A stretch of DNA of 64,000 bases from Reticulitermes speratus (GCA_021186555.1 JAJKFL010000330.1:32713944-32777943); one strand, 5' to 3'; positions 1 to 13,537 are shown, counted from the stretch's first letter. Notes: generated by a model not told the origin, from the sequence alone. Numbers and translations: made by a program.

Positions 1-289
1 GTAGCGACGAAGAATCTACAACGCTGGTTGCAGACGCATTATGTATTGATTGTAAAAGGCAATCAATAACAAGCAAGCTGCTGATGACAAGAGTCTGTGG
101 CCATCTGGCGAGCTTACGTTGAACTAGATCAAGGTACATGTAATGTGACATTCATCACAGAGGCAGGTAGGTGTATACAGTATCGCTTACATTATAACTA
201 ACTGCACACAGTGTCGCACATAGAGCGCATGCTGATGTAGTACCCATGTTACATCTCAGTCCTACACTAATTTTAACATTGCTAGTGAC

Positions 290-375
290 AGGGAAATTTA
301 GACTTACTAGCCGATTTACAATGAGTGGAGCGATACCTCCACGCTTCTTCTCAGTAGTAGACAGGGACTTCAATT
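290..375 (+). mobile_element. SINE family C 3' fragment
   Basis: caatgagtggagcgatacct + ccacgcttcttctcag resembles the 3' end of family C. Too short for certainty. Confidence 0.35.
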
Positions 376-399
376 TACATAACACATCATAGATACATT

Positions 400-860
400 A
401 CATATATACATATACACACACATTGTACATATACCAACACATACGTGCATACATACATAAATTACCATACCTCACATAAATACATCACACATATTACGTA
501 CGTAGTACATACTACATACATACGTACGTACATTAGCATACTCACTACACTACATAATACATACACAAACTACATTATACACATACATCCATACATACAT
601 ATATACAACACATATTACATGCATACATACATCATACGTACGTACGTACGTACAACATACCACACACATACATATTACATACATTACATACATACATACA
701 TACATTAGACATACACACACACATCATACATACATACATACATAGTACATACCACATATACATACATCACATTCATTACCACACTACATTTAATATAAAA
801 CACATTACCTATATCCCACTACGTACCAATACATACATCATCACACATTAATCATAACCA
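400..860 (+). repeat. CATA/CGTA-rich microsatellite tract
   Basis: Irregular runs of catacata, acgtacgt and cacaca with interspersed short words; no coding pattern. It leads into the satellite to its right. Confidence 0.9.
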
Positions 861-3800
861 CACCAATTACACAACACATTAGACCATACCCCACACACCA
901 TATCACACACACATTAGACCCATACCCCCACACCATATACATACACACACACATTAGACCCATACCCACACACCATATACATACACAACCACATTAGACC
1001 CATACCCCACACACCACATACACACACACATTAGACCCATACCCCACACACCATACATACACATACAATTAGACCCATACCCACAACCATTACTACAACA
1101 CACATTAGCCATACCCCACACACCATTATACATACACCACACATTAGACCCATACCCAACACACCATATACATACACCACACATTAGACCCATACCCCAC
1201 ACACATTACATACACACATCACATTAGACCCATACCCACACACCATAAATTACACAACACATTAGACCATACCCCACACACCATATACATTACACAAACA
1301 TTAGACCCATACCCCACACACCTATTACATACACACATCATTAGACTTACCCACACCATATACATACCACACACATTAGACCCATACCCACACACCATAT
1401 ACATACACACACACATTAGACCCATACCCCACACACCATATACATACACACACATTAGACCATACCCCACACACTATATACATACACACACACATTAGAC
1501 CATACCCCACACACCATATACATACACACACATTAGACCATACCCCACACACCATATACATAACACACATTAGCCCATACCCCACACACCATATACATAC
1601 ACACACACATTAGACCCATACCCCACACCATATACATACACAACACATTAGACCATACCCCACAACCATATACATACACACACAATTAGACCCATACCCC
1701 ACACACTACATATATACATACACACACACATTAGACCCATACCCACACACCATATACATACACACACATTAGACCATACCCCACACCCATAACATACACA
1801 CTCAATTAGCCCATACCCACACACCATATACATACACAACACATTAGACCCATACCCCACACACCATATACATACACACACACATTAGACCATACCCCAC
1901 ACACCATATACATACATACACACATTAGACCCATACCCCACACACCATTACATACACACACACATTAGACCCATACCCACACACATATACATACACACAC
2001 ATTAGACCATACCCACACACCATATACTAACACACATTAGACCCATACCCCACACATATACAATACACACAACATTAGACCCATACCCCACACACCATAT
2101 ACATACACAACACATTAGACCCATACCCCACACCATATAATTACACATACACATTGACCCATACCCCACACACCATATACATCACACACATTAGACCCAT
2201 TACCCCACACACCATATACATACACACACACATTAGACCCATACCCCACACACCATACACATACACACACACATTAGACCATACCCCACACACCATATAC
2301 ATACACACACACATTAGACCCATACCCCACACACCATATACATACACACACATTAGACCCATACCCCACACACCATATACATACACATACACATTAGACC
2401 CATACCCCACACACCATATACACACACACATTAGACCCATACCCAAACACCATATACATACATACACACATTAGACCCATACCCACACACCATATACATA
2501 CACATACACATTAGACCCATACCCCACACACCATATACATACACACACACATTAGACCCATACCCCACACACCATATACACACACACATTAGACCCATAC
2601 CCAACATCATATACATACACACACACATTAGACCCATACCCACACACCATATACATACATACACACGTTAGACCCATACCCACACACCATATACATACAC
2701 ACATTAGACCCATACCCACACACCATATACATACATACACACATTAGACCCATACCCACACACCATATACATACATACACACATTAGCCCCATACCCACA
2801 CACCACCATATACATTACACACACACATTAGTCCCATACCCCACACATCATTATACATACACACACACATTAGACCCATACCCACACACCATATACACAC
2901 ACACTTAGACCCATACCCCACACACCATTATACGTACACACACACATTAGACCCATACCCACTACCATATACATATACACACACACATTAGACCCATACC
3001 CCACACAACCAATTATACATATATCATACACACATTAGACCCATACCCCACACACCATATACGTACACACACACATTAGACCCATACCCACACACCATAT
3101 TACATACACACACACATTGACCCATCCCCACACACCATATACATTACACACACACATTAGACCCATACCCAACACACCATATACATACACACATTATGAC
3201 CCATACCCACACACATATACATACATACACACATTAGACCCATACCCACACACCATATACTACATACACACATTAGACCCATACCCACACACATATACAT
3301 ACAACACACATTAGACCCATACCCCACACACCATATACATACACACACACATTAGACCCATACCCACACACCATATACATACACACACACATTAGACCCA
3401 TACCCACACACCATATACATACACACACACATTAGACCCATACCCCACACACCATATACATACACACACACATTAGACCCATACCCCACACACCATATAC
3501 ACACACACATTAGACCCATACCCCACAACACAACCACATTAACCATACCACCACCAATACAACACCATTAGACCCATACCCACACACCATATACATCACA
3601 CACACATTAGACCCATACCACACACATTACATACACCAACATTAGACCCATACCCACACACCATATACATACACACACACATTAGACCCATACCCCACAC
3701 ATCATATACATACACACACACATTAGACCCATACCCACCACACCATATACACACACACATTAGACCCATACCCCACACACCATATACGTACACACACACA

Positions 3801-4195
3801 TTAGACCCATACCCCACACACCATATACATACACACACATTAGACCCATACCCCACACACCATATACACACACACATTAGACCCATACCCCACACACCAT
3901 ATACGTACACACACACATTAGACCCATACCCCACACACCATATACATACACACACATTAGACCCATACCCCACACACCATATACACACACACATTAGACC
4001 CATACCCCACACACCATATACGTACACACACACATTAGACCCATACCCCACACACCATATACATACACACACATTAGACCCATACCCCACACACCATATA
4101 CATACACACACATTAGACCCATACCCAACACACCAACACCATATACGTACACACACACATTAGACCCATACCCCACACACCATACACATATCCCT
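860..4195 (+). repeat. about 40-bp satellite array (TTAGACCCATACCCCACACA type)
   Basis: About 80 tandem units of ttagacccataccccacaca + ccatatacatacacacacaca. Units vary in length mainly by one or two bases in CC, CACA or TA tracts, especially before 3550. Between 3750 and 4080 three-unit blocks marked by cgtacacacacaca recur about every 117 bases. Long ORFs on both strands here only reflect the periodic sequence and are not genes. Confidence 0.97.
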
Positions 4196-4199
4196 ACAC

Positions 4200-4890
4200 G
4201 TACTAAGCCCACCAGTATCAGTTGCATTCCCGCTGTCATTCAGCACGTCTCGCGGCTCACACACAGCAGGCAGCCTCCAACGAACGGTGACACTCAGCAC
4301 AGACATGTGCTCTACACGCCCCGATCAATAAATCAAGATGCCAATGACGACTATAATAACAATGTTCTCGTGTCCACAATCACGCCTCATTCAGCAGGTA
4401 TAATGGCCAGTTAGGCTACATCTGCACGTGTTACAAGCTGCTCGTAGCTCATCACGCATAGCATCTGTAATTATGACGTCGGCCACTAGTAACTGCTACT
4501 ACTGCTAACGTGGCGTGAAGTTGATGATACTTCTTCAGCTACTAACAAAACAATGTGTTGAGTCTTATCTCCATTCGCACATGCGTATTCGTGGTTTGGT
4601 GCGTAATGAAGCATACTTTACCTTAACTGAGCACTGCGTGGAAAGATTGTTCTAAATATTCTAAGCAAATTTTAACTCATGAAAAATACGTTAAGTGAAC
4701 ATTTTGTGACTTAAGGCACTGACGCTAACGGCAGTAACATAACACACTAATGGTTGTTCAGAATAACCAGATTTTGTCCCTATTTGACGTAACCTGATAT
4801 AGTTTGTTGTCTCCACAAAACCGCCACACACTTGGTCACATGAAAAGAGCTCATACCTCACAGCTTAATATTTTAAAATCAATTTCGTTT
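4200..4890. other. no gene recognised
   Basis: Unique-looking, moderately AT-rich sequence; no ORF over 60 codons, no repeat family recognised. Confidence 0.6.
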
Positions 4891-5040
4891 AACATCTACG
4901 TCTTGGTCTTCCAAATGATCCCTTCCCTTCACATTTTCCACTAAAAATTTTATATTAATTTACGATAAGGTTATTAACTTGAATGCTACATGTTGCGCCC
5001 ATCAATTAATACTCCTTCAGTTAGTGATCATAATAATATT
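4890..5040 (-). mobile_element. LINE 3' fragment (AQDR-type), very diverged
   Basis: aacatctacgtcttggtctt, gatcccttcccttcac and gaatgctacatgttgcgccc correspond to blocks in the 38.2-kb copy in the same order. Confidence 0.5.
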
Positions 5041-5339
5041 TGTTGGAGTTACACAAGCAAGTTTCTGAAATATTTAACAATAAATAATAGGCCTAAGTTT
5101 TTACTTCGCTTTTGGCCCTGATGCTTTTCGTCAGAGTTTTAAAATTTCTCCCGTCGAAAATTACCGCGTTCTGCGACGTGACACCGTGCATTCTTTACGA
5201 ATAACGTCTCACCTCCTCCTGTCTAGAATTTACAGACACAACGTTCTTTCGAAACGTCGCTAGCTTTCTACCAGTGACAAAAGTCTTCTGCGACACATCC
5301 AGCTTCCTCTTCAATGAATACTTATAATCTTATAAGGTT

Positions 5340-5445
5340 TACCACATGCTCCCATCTAATACCGAGGTTAACAATGAGTGGAGCCATACTTCTACTCCCC
5401 CTATACGCCTTCATGGTGTGGACAAAGACAACTCTACTTTTACAT
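5340..5445 (+). mobile_element. SINE family C 3' fragment
   Basis: taccgaggttaacaatgagt, ggagccatacttctactccc and cgccttcatggtgtggacaa match the family C end. Confidence 0.55.
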
Positions 5446-5641
5446 TTACCTACACTGCATCATATCCCCCAAGACGCCATTCTTTATCATATTTTCTGTA
5501 ATAACTTCAAGCCCGCATCAACCCTAACATTTTGAGGTTCCTAACTGAGAGGTTTGTCACAGATGAAAGTGGGGATTTGTTTCTGTCAATGAAATATGAC
5601 AACTCAAATTTCAAACTTTTGACACCGTGCATCTTCGTCAT

Positions 5642-6218
5642 ATCAAATCAAGTTTCAGACCAACTGATGCACACTAAAACCACTTTTATTGTAGCTTTAT
5701 TATAATTGTTAAAATTGTTAAAATTATACCCCTACACGTGTTTCGATCCTAGGATCATCGTCAGGGGGTTTTTTGCTGAAAGCTACTGTCACTTCAATCA
5801 CATGATTTTCATATATATTAAATAGAAAATTAATAATGAATACGGTTAACAACCAGATACATATACAAATTCTATATTACTTATCAAAATCGTTTATTTT
5901 ACAGCCCATAAATACCACGATTCTACATGCCAGCACTTCCACAATCAACTGTCTACAATACTTTTACAACTATTATACAACTTTTAACAAAGACTTTTAA
6001 CAAGATTTTAACTTATAATACATAAGTTTTAATGTGCCGTTTGACTATTTAAAATCATGTGATTGAAGTGACTGTAGCTTTCAGCAAAAACCCCCTGACG
6101 ATGATCCTAGGATCGAATCACGTTTAGGGGTAAATTTTAACAATTATAACAATTATAATAAAGCTACAATAAAAGAGGTTTTAGTGTGCATCAGTTGATC
6201 TGAAACTTAATTTGATAA
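5642..6218. mobile_element. fold-back element 1 with hammerhead-like boxes in both arms
   Basis: The left arm (about 5642-5825) and right arm (about 6040-6218) are inverted copies of each other, about 180 bases each, around a 215-base centre. Outer ends match as ccaactgatgcacactaaaac and its inverse. The left arm holds gtttc-gatcc-ta-ggatc-a-tcgtcag at 5740-5764, which on the minus strand is CUGACGA-U-GAUCC/GGAUC-GAAAC. The right arm has the same core at 6095-6117 on the + strand. No coding capacity. Confidence 0.85.
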
Positions 6219-6219
6219 C

Positions 6220-7470
6220 TCAAATTCCTTTTGCTGTAATTTTAACCAAAAAATGCACAAAACTGTCATCAGATTTGGAATAACAGTTTTAAAAAACAAA
6301 GAAGTTTAGTGTTTTGAAAGAATATTGTGAATCTAATTACAATTGTTCGTATTTGTTGGTTAAAGTTACAGAAACTGAATTATAACGCACGGAAAGAAAC
6401 CTGTAGAACTCAAATTCCACTGCGAAATTAATTACAAACAGTAATTTAAAGAAGGCCGAAAATTTCGGTGTTCGAACTAAGATATTCATGTTACAGGACA
6501 CAAAGTCACCCTCAGCTATTTGTAATCCTATCAGACTAGAAGCATAACAGTACATCGTTAAACAATGCAATCCTTGCTGTAACAGTTGGCGGTGAAATTA
6601 ACCAACCCTCCCAGTAATAACCTGAATATTACCCCCCACACTCCGCTCAGTGCAGTGGGTTATTTGCCTAACAATGTTACACCCCACCTCGTACCAAAGC
6701 ACGACAACCCCCACCTATTATGGCTCATATAATGTAATCCAGCTTAGCACAATCTTACTACACAATATAATCCGCAATAAGAGCTCGCTGGCTCGGAGAA
6801 GACGTTTAACGACGTCAGTGAGATAAATTACACATTACGTATTGTCATCGTCTGAAGTGAAGATCCTGGTAGACGTTCATGCCTATTCGGAAGGTAGCTG
6901 GTTCGAAACTTTCTGGCATTACTGTACTCACCATTCTTACTAAGCTACTAAGTGATTATCGTGTTTTAGGGCAAACTTCAGAATTTCACACCCTTAAAAA
7001 ATCAATATAATCTTCTTAAAATTTTGGAAACTAAAACAAGACTGAAATTAGAATAACAATACAGAAAAAAACCTGCCTACAACGGAACTGCAATGGACTT
7101 AATTTTTTTTTCGTTGCAGAGAGATTCCTTTTCTTAGAGGTACTTGAAGTTTGGATCCTCGTAACTGTAAGAATTTTCCGCTATATACTGGTCTCCGTTA
7201 TCCCCAGGTTCCGTTTAAGACAGGTCTCCGTTATATGCAGTTCCGTTTAAGACAGGTCTCACTATAATGAAACGAAGGAGGGACAGAAAATTTACTGATC
7301 CGCTGATTCCTAGGGTTTTCGCTCGAAATTCTGGTAAAGATAGGATGAAAGCGAATATCCTTAAGACGCTACATAAGGATTAGTTCGTACCTCGCAGAGA
7401 ATACAGTGAGGGTCAATTAAAAGAACAGTCGATGAGTGCTGCGAGGGACGTAATAGCTGTTTACTTTAAG
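6220..7470. other. no gene recognised
   Basis: AT-rich. A short duplicated phrase (gttccgtttaagacaggtct) at 7208 and 7242 is the only structure seen. Confidence 0.6.
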
Positions 7471-7474
7471 AAAC

Positions 7475-7850
7475 ACACACGTGACAATAAATATGCTAAA
7501 TGATAGGCCTACTGGCAAAACGGAACACTTTAGGTGCATTCGCAAAATTGCGAAAAGCGACTGTTAGCTTCGTCACGTCTGTCTGTCCGTCCGCATACAA
7601 CAAGTCGGCTCCCACTAAAGTATTTTCATCATATATGATATTTTGGTATTTTTCGAAAATCTGTCGATATAATTCATTTTCATTAAAATCTGACAACAAT
7701 AACGGTACTTTACATAAAGACCTATGTACATTTACTATAATATCTCGCTGAATTCTTCTTAGAATAAGAAATGTTTCAGACAAAATTGTACAGAAAATCA
7801 AAACACACATTTTATGTTCATAACTTTTTCCCAAAATCGTGCCGTTTGTG
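7475..7850 (-). mobile_element. dispersed insect repeat with FRNFANAPK-type frame
   Basis: The minus-strand frame 7496-7834 reads ETFLILRRIQRDIIVNVHRS, then SCKVP-like CKVPLLL, and VGADLLYADGQTDVTKLTVA + FRNFANAPK. I recall very similar peptides in predicted proteins from many insects, where they come from an interspersed repeat and not a host gene. The frame is open for 112 codons but is short and lacks flanking exons. Confidence 0.5.
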
Positions 7851-8404
7851 AGATAATGTGGAAAAATAGGTTACAAGCCAGACAGACCACAGATGACAAA
7901 TAATACGGCGCATGCGCTTTGCATGCTGGATAACTAAGGCTACAGACACACACTTATAATATGTAATACTTACTGCTTTTGCACAGCAACAGTGGTTATG
8001 CAAACGCGCTTCAGAGTGACGTCATACGTATGTGGCCTGTCTTTTTTACTGTTCGAACATGCAGTACGTATGTCTATAGTAATATTTAGGGTTTAAATGT
8101 CTAATAATATAATGTATTTTGCAGCTTATTTAACGACACTCTCAGTAAATCAATATATAAGTCTATAGTACTAAAGGATTTGAGGCTAATGAATAACAAA
8201 TTATAAATACGTCGAAAGATTTGGCCGTGGTCTACTTTAATGTAATACTATGCCATATCTCTGTATTTTTGTAACTCTTTAGGCCTGTCCATGCTACTCT
8301 GTACAATTAAATTACGTATTTTACAGCAACAAATTTAGTGTAAATATTCTAGCGTTAATGTGATAAAAGTCGGCTAATATTCTATGTGTAATTGTTAACG
8401 TTTT

Positions 8405-8665
8405 TTATCGCGTATGTGGGAGCGGGTAATAGCAGACTGGAGAAGACTTCATGATGAGGAGCTTCATAATATGTGTCCCTCGCCAAATATTATTAGAGTG
8501 TTCAAATGAAGGCGAATGAGTTGGGCGGAACGGAATGGTTCTTTGTAAGGAAACCTGAAGGAAAACGAAAATTTGGAAGATATGGTCGTAGATGGGACAG
8601 TAATATTAACTGTGGTCTTAAGGAAATAAGGACAGTTGACACAAAATAATTCGTATGGCTTAAGA
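8405..8665 (+). mobile_element. LINE 3' fragment (AQDR-type), decayed
   Basis: Traces of the LINE tail peptides EELHN-like (gatgaggagcttcataat), SPNIIRVF, RMSWAER-like, VRKPEGKRKFGRYGRRWDSN and NxxLKEIR. Broken frame. Confidence 0.65.
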
Positions 8666-9139
8666 CAGAAATCAGTGGCGTGCTTTAGTTGGGGGAATAA
8701 AAAAATTTTCGCCTCACAAAACGTAAGAAATTTTTCGAATACTTGAGGTTATATTGTCTTGTTAAATAGCCTGCTCCCTGGAGATCGTTATAGGGTGGAA
8801 TTCGGTATAATCTTTGCGGAAAGACACTGTTGCCCCGCCAGTAATTTTTACCACAACCACACGTCCCCTTTCACAATTATGTCTACACAATTATTTCTAC
8901 ACAATTATGCCTACACATCTACATATAAACACTAAAGAGTCAGTAAATTTTTAAGATCGCCTTTCATAATATTCACTGGATGAAATGACGGTTAATTTTC
9001 CAAAATACTAGTGCGCCAAAATATGCAACGCATTTTTTTTCTCGCCCAATTTTTTGGATAAAATTTATTTTGCGTCAGTACTTAAAATGTCCACGTTTAT
9101 GCGAATAAGCGCAAAAGTTACCCGCTGATAGTGCAGTAG

Positions 9140-9770
9140 TGGCTTTCAAAATGGATCTGCAAGGACGTGCGTCTAACAAGACATAATGAGTTTTTTGCAA
9201 ACAAAACGAGTGAATCAATTCACAGTGCGCTAAGAAAGGTTATGAACATGCGTGATAAAAGCACCGTCAGTTTGGCGAAGCGATTGCGTTACAAACAAGA
9301 CGGATGCACTTTCTGATCTCCGCTCGCGCCATCAAAACTGTGACCTACAGTTCAACGATCATTTAAAAAGACGTGTTTTCCCAGTGGCCAAACGATCAAC
9401 GGAGTTATGTGAAACACTGAAGAACTGAGAAGCGTTTCCGAGAGTTCTTCCAAAAGATGGTCGACAAAATGCTTCTTCACACGACAATGCAGGCACACAA
9501 GTCTGCGTACCGAAGGCATCAAAAAACGTCAGTGGACTTCATGCTCATCCACCCTTACAGCCCGGATCTGCTCCTCCGACTTACCATCTTTCGTCCTTGA
9601 AGGTCAATCCGGGAAAAGTTTGAGAGACGAGTAATCATTGCTGAGTAAGATGTATTGCGACAGAGACTGCAGAGTGGTACCTGCGAAGCATACAGTCTCG
9701 CATCTCGGTGGCGTAAGCTAAGATTTAAAGGAGACTATGTTGAAAAACTAGGTTTTGGTAGCAAAGATTC
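9140..9770 (+). pseudogene. mariner transposase remnant
   Basis: The C-terminal half of a mariner transposase can be traced across frameshifts and stops: HDNAG (9482 onward) for the usual HDNARPH, HPPLQPGSAPPTYHLS (about 9547-9595) for HPPYSPDLAPSDYHLF, and SLASRWRKLRFKGDYVEK (about 9694-9750) for the standard ending RWQKCIDxxGDYVEK. The catalytic residues are not preserved in one frame. N-terminal homology before 9400 is uncertain. A long-dead copy. Confidence 0.7.
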
Positions 9771-10041
9771 ATGTATGATGGAACATATTGAAGTTTTTAT
9801 AAATCATTTGAATGAGGAAAAAAATGTGTTGCATTACTTTCTGGGCCTACGTAGTATTAACTTTGACTCTCCCAGTGTTTTCATGTTATTTTCTCAGAGT
9901 AAGAACAAGTTAGGAAATATAAGCATAATGTAACACTGCTGATGTGTTAGCTGTCTTCCTTATAATCACACTGAAGAGAGTGTGACTAACTAGGAAAAAA
10001 AAAATATTGAACACAGAATGAGATATTATGTATTTTATTCT

Positions 10042-10384
10042 AAAAACACCGTGCATCTTATCACAATCACTATATAAAAACACCGTGCATCTTATCACAA
10101 TCACTATATAAAAACACCGTGCATCTTATCACAATCACTATATAAAAACACCGTGCATCTTATCACAATCACTATATAAAAACACCGTGCATCTTATCAC
10201 AATCACTATATAAAAACACCGTGCATCTTATCACAATCACTATATAAAAAACACCGTGCATCTTATCACAATCACTATATAAAAACACCGTGCATCTTAT
10301 CACAATCACTATATAAAAACACCGTGCATCTTATCACAATCACTATATAAAAACACCGTGCATCTTATCACAATCACTATTTAA
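10042..10384 (+). repeat. 34-bp tandem array (about 10 copies)
   Basis: Unit aaaaacaccgtgcatcttat + cacaatcactatat, almost identical in every copy (one extra A near 10249). It continues directly into the fold-back arm sequence caccaactggatgcac, and its inverse (atagtgattgtgatattatg) is present only once on the other side of the element at 12320. Confidence 0.97.
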
Positions 10385-10517
10385 AAAACACCAACTGGAT
10401 GCACTTTTTTATTTAAAAAACTGTATAGTTCTTTAAAACATTTAAAAAAAAACCCGACATATGTTTCAGCTCCTCATTGAGCCATCTTCAGGGTTTATGT
10501 CACTAAAACTGCATATA

Positions 10518-10595
10518 CAGAGCATACACAAAAGAATGGTTCAGTTTCAATAGTTTTCACTATTGAAACCGCACCATTATTTTGTGTATACCCTG
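10518..10595. mobile_element. palindromic MITE copy 1 (78 bp, TA-flanked)
   Basis: Two inverted halves of cagagcatacacaaaagaat + ggttcagtttcaatag with TA on both sides. It lies in the loop of fold-back element 2, so it is a nested insertion. The TA target suggests a Tc1/mariner-type mobiliser. Confidence 0.8.
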
Positions 10596-10827
10596 TATAT
10601 ACAAACGTCTATTCATTGGTTCACTTTTTAAGCACAAATTTATCACCTTCACTGCTATTGATGTGTTTTATCTGTGTTGAACTGATAGACTAGTATTTTC
10701 GTAGATGTTATTGTACGGATGCATGGTACTGTATCATCTTATTGCGTGACGTGTATTCTTATGGTGTGTGCTGTACCTGGCTGTGTGTGAGTGAAGATGG
10801 CTCAGTGAGGAGCCGAAACATATGTCG

Positions 10828-12292
10828 CGTTTTTTTAAATGTTTTAAAGAACTATACAGTTTTTTTAAATGTTTTAAAGAACTATACAGTTTTTTTAAAT
10901 ATTTTAAAGAACTATACAGTTTTTTAAATATTTTAAAGAACTATACAGTTTTTTAAATATTTTAAAGAACTATACAGTTTTTTTAAATGTTTTAAAGAAC
11001 TATACAGTTTTTCTAAATGTTTTAAAGAACTATACAGTTTTTTAAATGTTTTAAAGAACTATACAGTTTTTAAATGTTTTAAAGAACTATACAGTTTTTT
11101 TAAAATGTTTTAAAGAACTATACAGTTTTTCTAAATGTTTTAAAGAACTATACAGTTTTTTAAATGTTTTAAAGAACTATACAGTTTTTTAAATGTTTTA
11201 AAGAACTATACAGTTTTTTTAAATGTTTTAAAGAACTATACAGTTTTTTAAATGTTTTAAAGAACTATACAGTTTTTCTTAATGTTTTAAAGAACTATAC
11301 AGTTTTTTAAATGTTTTAAAGAACTATACAGATTTTTTTAATGTTTTAAAGAACTATACAGTTTTTTTAAATGTTTTAAAGAACTATACAGTTTTTTTAA
11401 ATGTTTTAAAGAACTATACAGTTTTTTAAATGTTTTAAAGAACTATACAGTTTTTTAAATGTTTTAAAGAACTATACAGTTTTTTTTAAATATTTTAAAG
11501 AACTATACAGTTTTTTTAAATATTTTAAAGAACTATACAGTTTTTTAAATATTTTAAAGAACTATACAGTTTTTTTAAATGTTTTAAAGAACTATACAGT
11601 TTTTCTAAATGTTTTAAAGAACTATACAGTTTTTTAAATGTTTTAAAGAACTATACAGTTTTTAAATGTTTTAAAGAACTATACAGTTTTTTTAAAATGT
11701 TTTAAAGAACTATACAGTTTTTCTAAATGTTTTAAAGAACTATACAGTTTTTTAAATGTTTTAAAGAACTATACAGTTTTTTAAATGTTTTAAAGAACTA
11801 TACAGTTTTTTTAAATGTTTTAAAGAACTATACAGTTTTTTAAATGTTTTAAAGAACTATACAGTTTTTCTTAATGTTTTAAAGAACTATACAGTTTTTT
11901 AAATGTTTTAAAGAACTATACAGATTTTTTTAATGTTTTAAAGAACTATACAGTTTTTTTAAATGTTTTAAAGAACTATACAGTTTTTTTAAATGTTTTA
12001 AAGAACTATACAGTTTTTTAAATGTTTTAAAGAACTATACAGTTTTTTAAATGTTTTAAAGAACTATACAGTTTTTTTAAATGTTTTAAAGAACTATACA
12101 GTTTTTTAAATGTTTTAAAGAACTATACAGTTTTTCTTAATGTTTTAAAGAACTATACAGTTTTTTAAATGTTTTAAAGAACTATACAGATTTTTTTAAT
12201 GTTTTAAAGAACTATACAGTTTTTTTAAATGTTTTAAAGAACTATACAGTTTTTTTTAAATGTTTTAAAGAACTATACAGTTTTTTAAATAA
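10828..12292 (+). repeat. 28-31-bp tandem array, about 49 copies, with a 590-bp higher-order repeat
   Basis: Unit tttttttaaatgttttaaag + aactatacag; the length varies by the T run. Marker variants (aaatatttt, ttctaaatg, ttaaaatg, ttcttaatg, cagatttttttaatg) occur in the same order from 10890 to 11480 and again from about 11481 to 12065, then partly a third time, so blocks of about 20 units were duplicated together. Single inverse copies (actgtatagttctttaaaac) sit in the left arm at 10420. Confidence 0.97.
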
Positions 12293-12529
12293 ATAGTGCA
12301 TCCAGTTGGTGTTTTTTTAAATAGTGATTGTGATATTATGTGTTTCTACATCTTTGGGCGAAAAAGATTTTTTACTTCGACAAAGTAGGCACATTTTTAA
12401 ATAAACAGAAATAAAATTTTGCTTATTGTTTGTGGATGTGAAAATTGGTCTCTCATAATAAGGAAAAATATAGGCTGAGGGTCTTCGAAAAATAGGGTGC
12501 TGAGGGGAATATTTGGACCTAAGTTGTGG

Positions 12530-12860
12530 GAATTCACACTAGAATGAAGAAAATTACACAATGAGCAGCTTCATGAATTTTACTCCTTACCAAATATTAT
12601 TCTTGTCATAAATTGAAGGATGACGTGATGGGGCATATCGGAAGTATTTGGGGAGAACCGTGTACAGAGTTTTGGTGGGAGAAGCCTAAGAAGACAGACC
12701 ACACGGAAACCTAGGATTAGGTACGATAATATTAAAATTGGTTCTAAAAATATATTAGGAAGGAAGAAAATGGATTGTTAACCACAAGTAACGGGCTGTT
12801 TTGAACACGGTAATGAACATTGGCGTTCAATAAAGTGCGGGAAGTTTCTTGAATAATATA
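12530..12860 (+). mobile_element. LINE 3' fragment (AQDR-type), decayed
   Basis: Same order of words as the other AQDR-type copies: aatgagcagcttcatgaatt, ccttaccaaatattattctt, a GRPRR-like stretch, and ttgaacacggtaatgaacat before the end of the element. Frameshifted. Confidence 0.65.
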
Positions 12861-13054
12861 TGCAGCAGTAGGTTTAAAGGAGTCTACTCCATGGAGTAAG
12901 TACATACTTGTACGAGTGTGTGGCGAGGTACGTTCCAAGTACGCGCAGAGACGCTGTCACGTTGTCATACACCGTATCCGTCACTGCTGTCAGAGAATAA
13001 TCAAAATTGAAATTTGTTGACAAATTTTACGAAAAGTAATTTTTTTTCTTTTCT

Positions 13055-13305
13055 ATGGCTCGACAGCCCTATATGGACCTGGGCCTCCTCGTTTCGTCGA
13101 GGTTTCACGATTACACTCAGACACACAACACTCAGTAGGACTCCTCTGGACGAGTGACCAGCCCGTCGCAGAGAACTCTACCTGAAAACACACAACACTC
13201 ACAACAGACAGACATCCATGCCCCCGGTGGCATTCGAACCCACGATCCTAGTAAGCGAGCGGCCGTAGACCGACGCCTTAGACCGCACGGCCACTGGGAT
13301 CGACG
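13055..13305 (-). mobile_element. tRNA-derived SINE, family A
   Basis: On the minus strand it starts tcgatcccagtggccgtgcg, with a tRNA-like head (B box ggattgaac-like: gggttcgaatgccacc) and the body catggatgtctgtctgttgt...cgggctggtcactcgtccag...ctgtcgagccat. It ends next to a short T run on the + strand. Head and body match the copies at 26.8, 41.3, 51.5 and 61.0 kb. Confidence 0.85.
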
Positions 13306-13537
13306 TAAGTAATATTACGTCACCATAATTCACAAAACAAGCAGTGTTGTGTAGTAACGACCCTTCACACTGAGGCACCAGGTTCGAATTACTTCAAGGT
13401 TAGTCTCTATATCAATGTATTTTGTAGTGCTGTTGAAACGAGTCAAAATCTGTTACATTGTATATTTTCACAGTGGTTTTGCTGAAAATTCAAGCTCCCG
13501 AAAAATTCTTCGAAACTTCGCGAGCAACTAGCCCAAG

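Larger units (their letters stand above)
10040..12345. mobile_element. fold-back element 2 with tandem expansions in both arms
   Basis: The inverted arms are defined by caccaactggatgcac (10390) against gtgcatccagttggtg (12297), and by cgacatatgtttcagctcct (10455) against its inverse at 10805. The centre (10500-10790) carries a nested palindromic MITE. The outer part of the left arm is expanded into a 34-bp array, and the inner part of the right arm into a 28-31-bp array of about 49 copies. Hammerhead-like boxes: minus strand 10463-10491 (CUGAAGA...), plus strand 10791-10818 (first C changed to G). No protein. Confidence 0.85.

Noticed and set aside
860..4195. Telomeric or subtelomeric array
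   Set aside because: The insect telomere unit TTAGG is not repeated; TTAGACCC occurs only once per 40-bp unit.
954..4239. Many ORFs on both strands reading MCVCIWCVGYGSNV- or HTPYTYT-type repeats
   Set aside because: They are translations of the roughly 40-bp satellite; periodic, frame-hopping and without start or splice context.
7496..7834. Host protein-coding gene of 112 residues
   Set aside because: The peptide resembles one I recall from an interspersed insect repeat, and there is no supporting exon structure.
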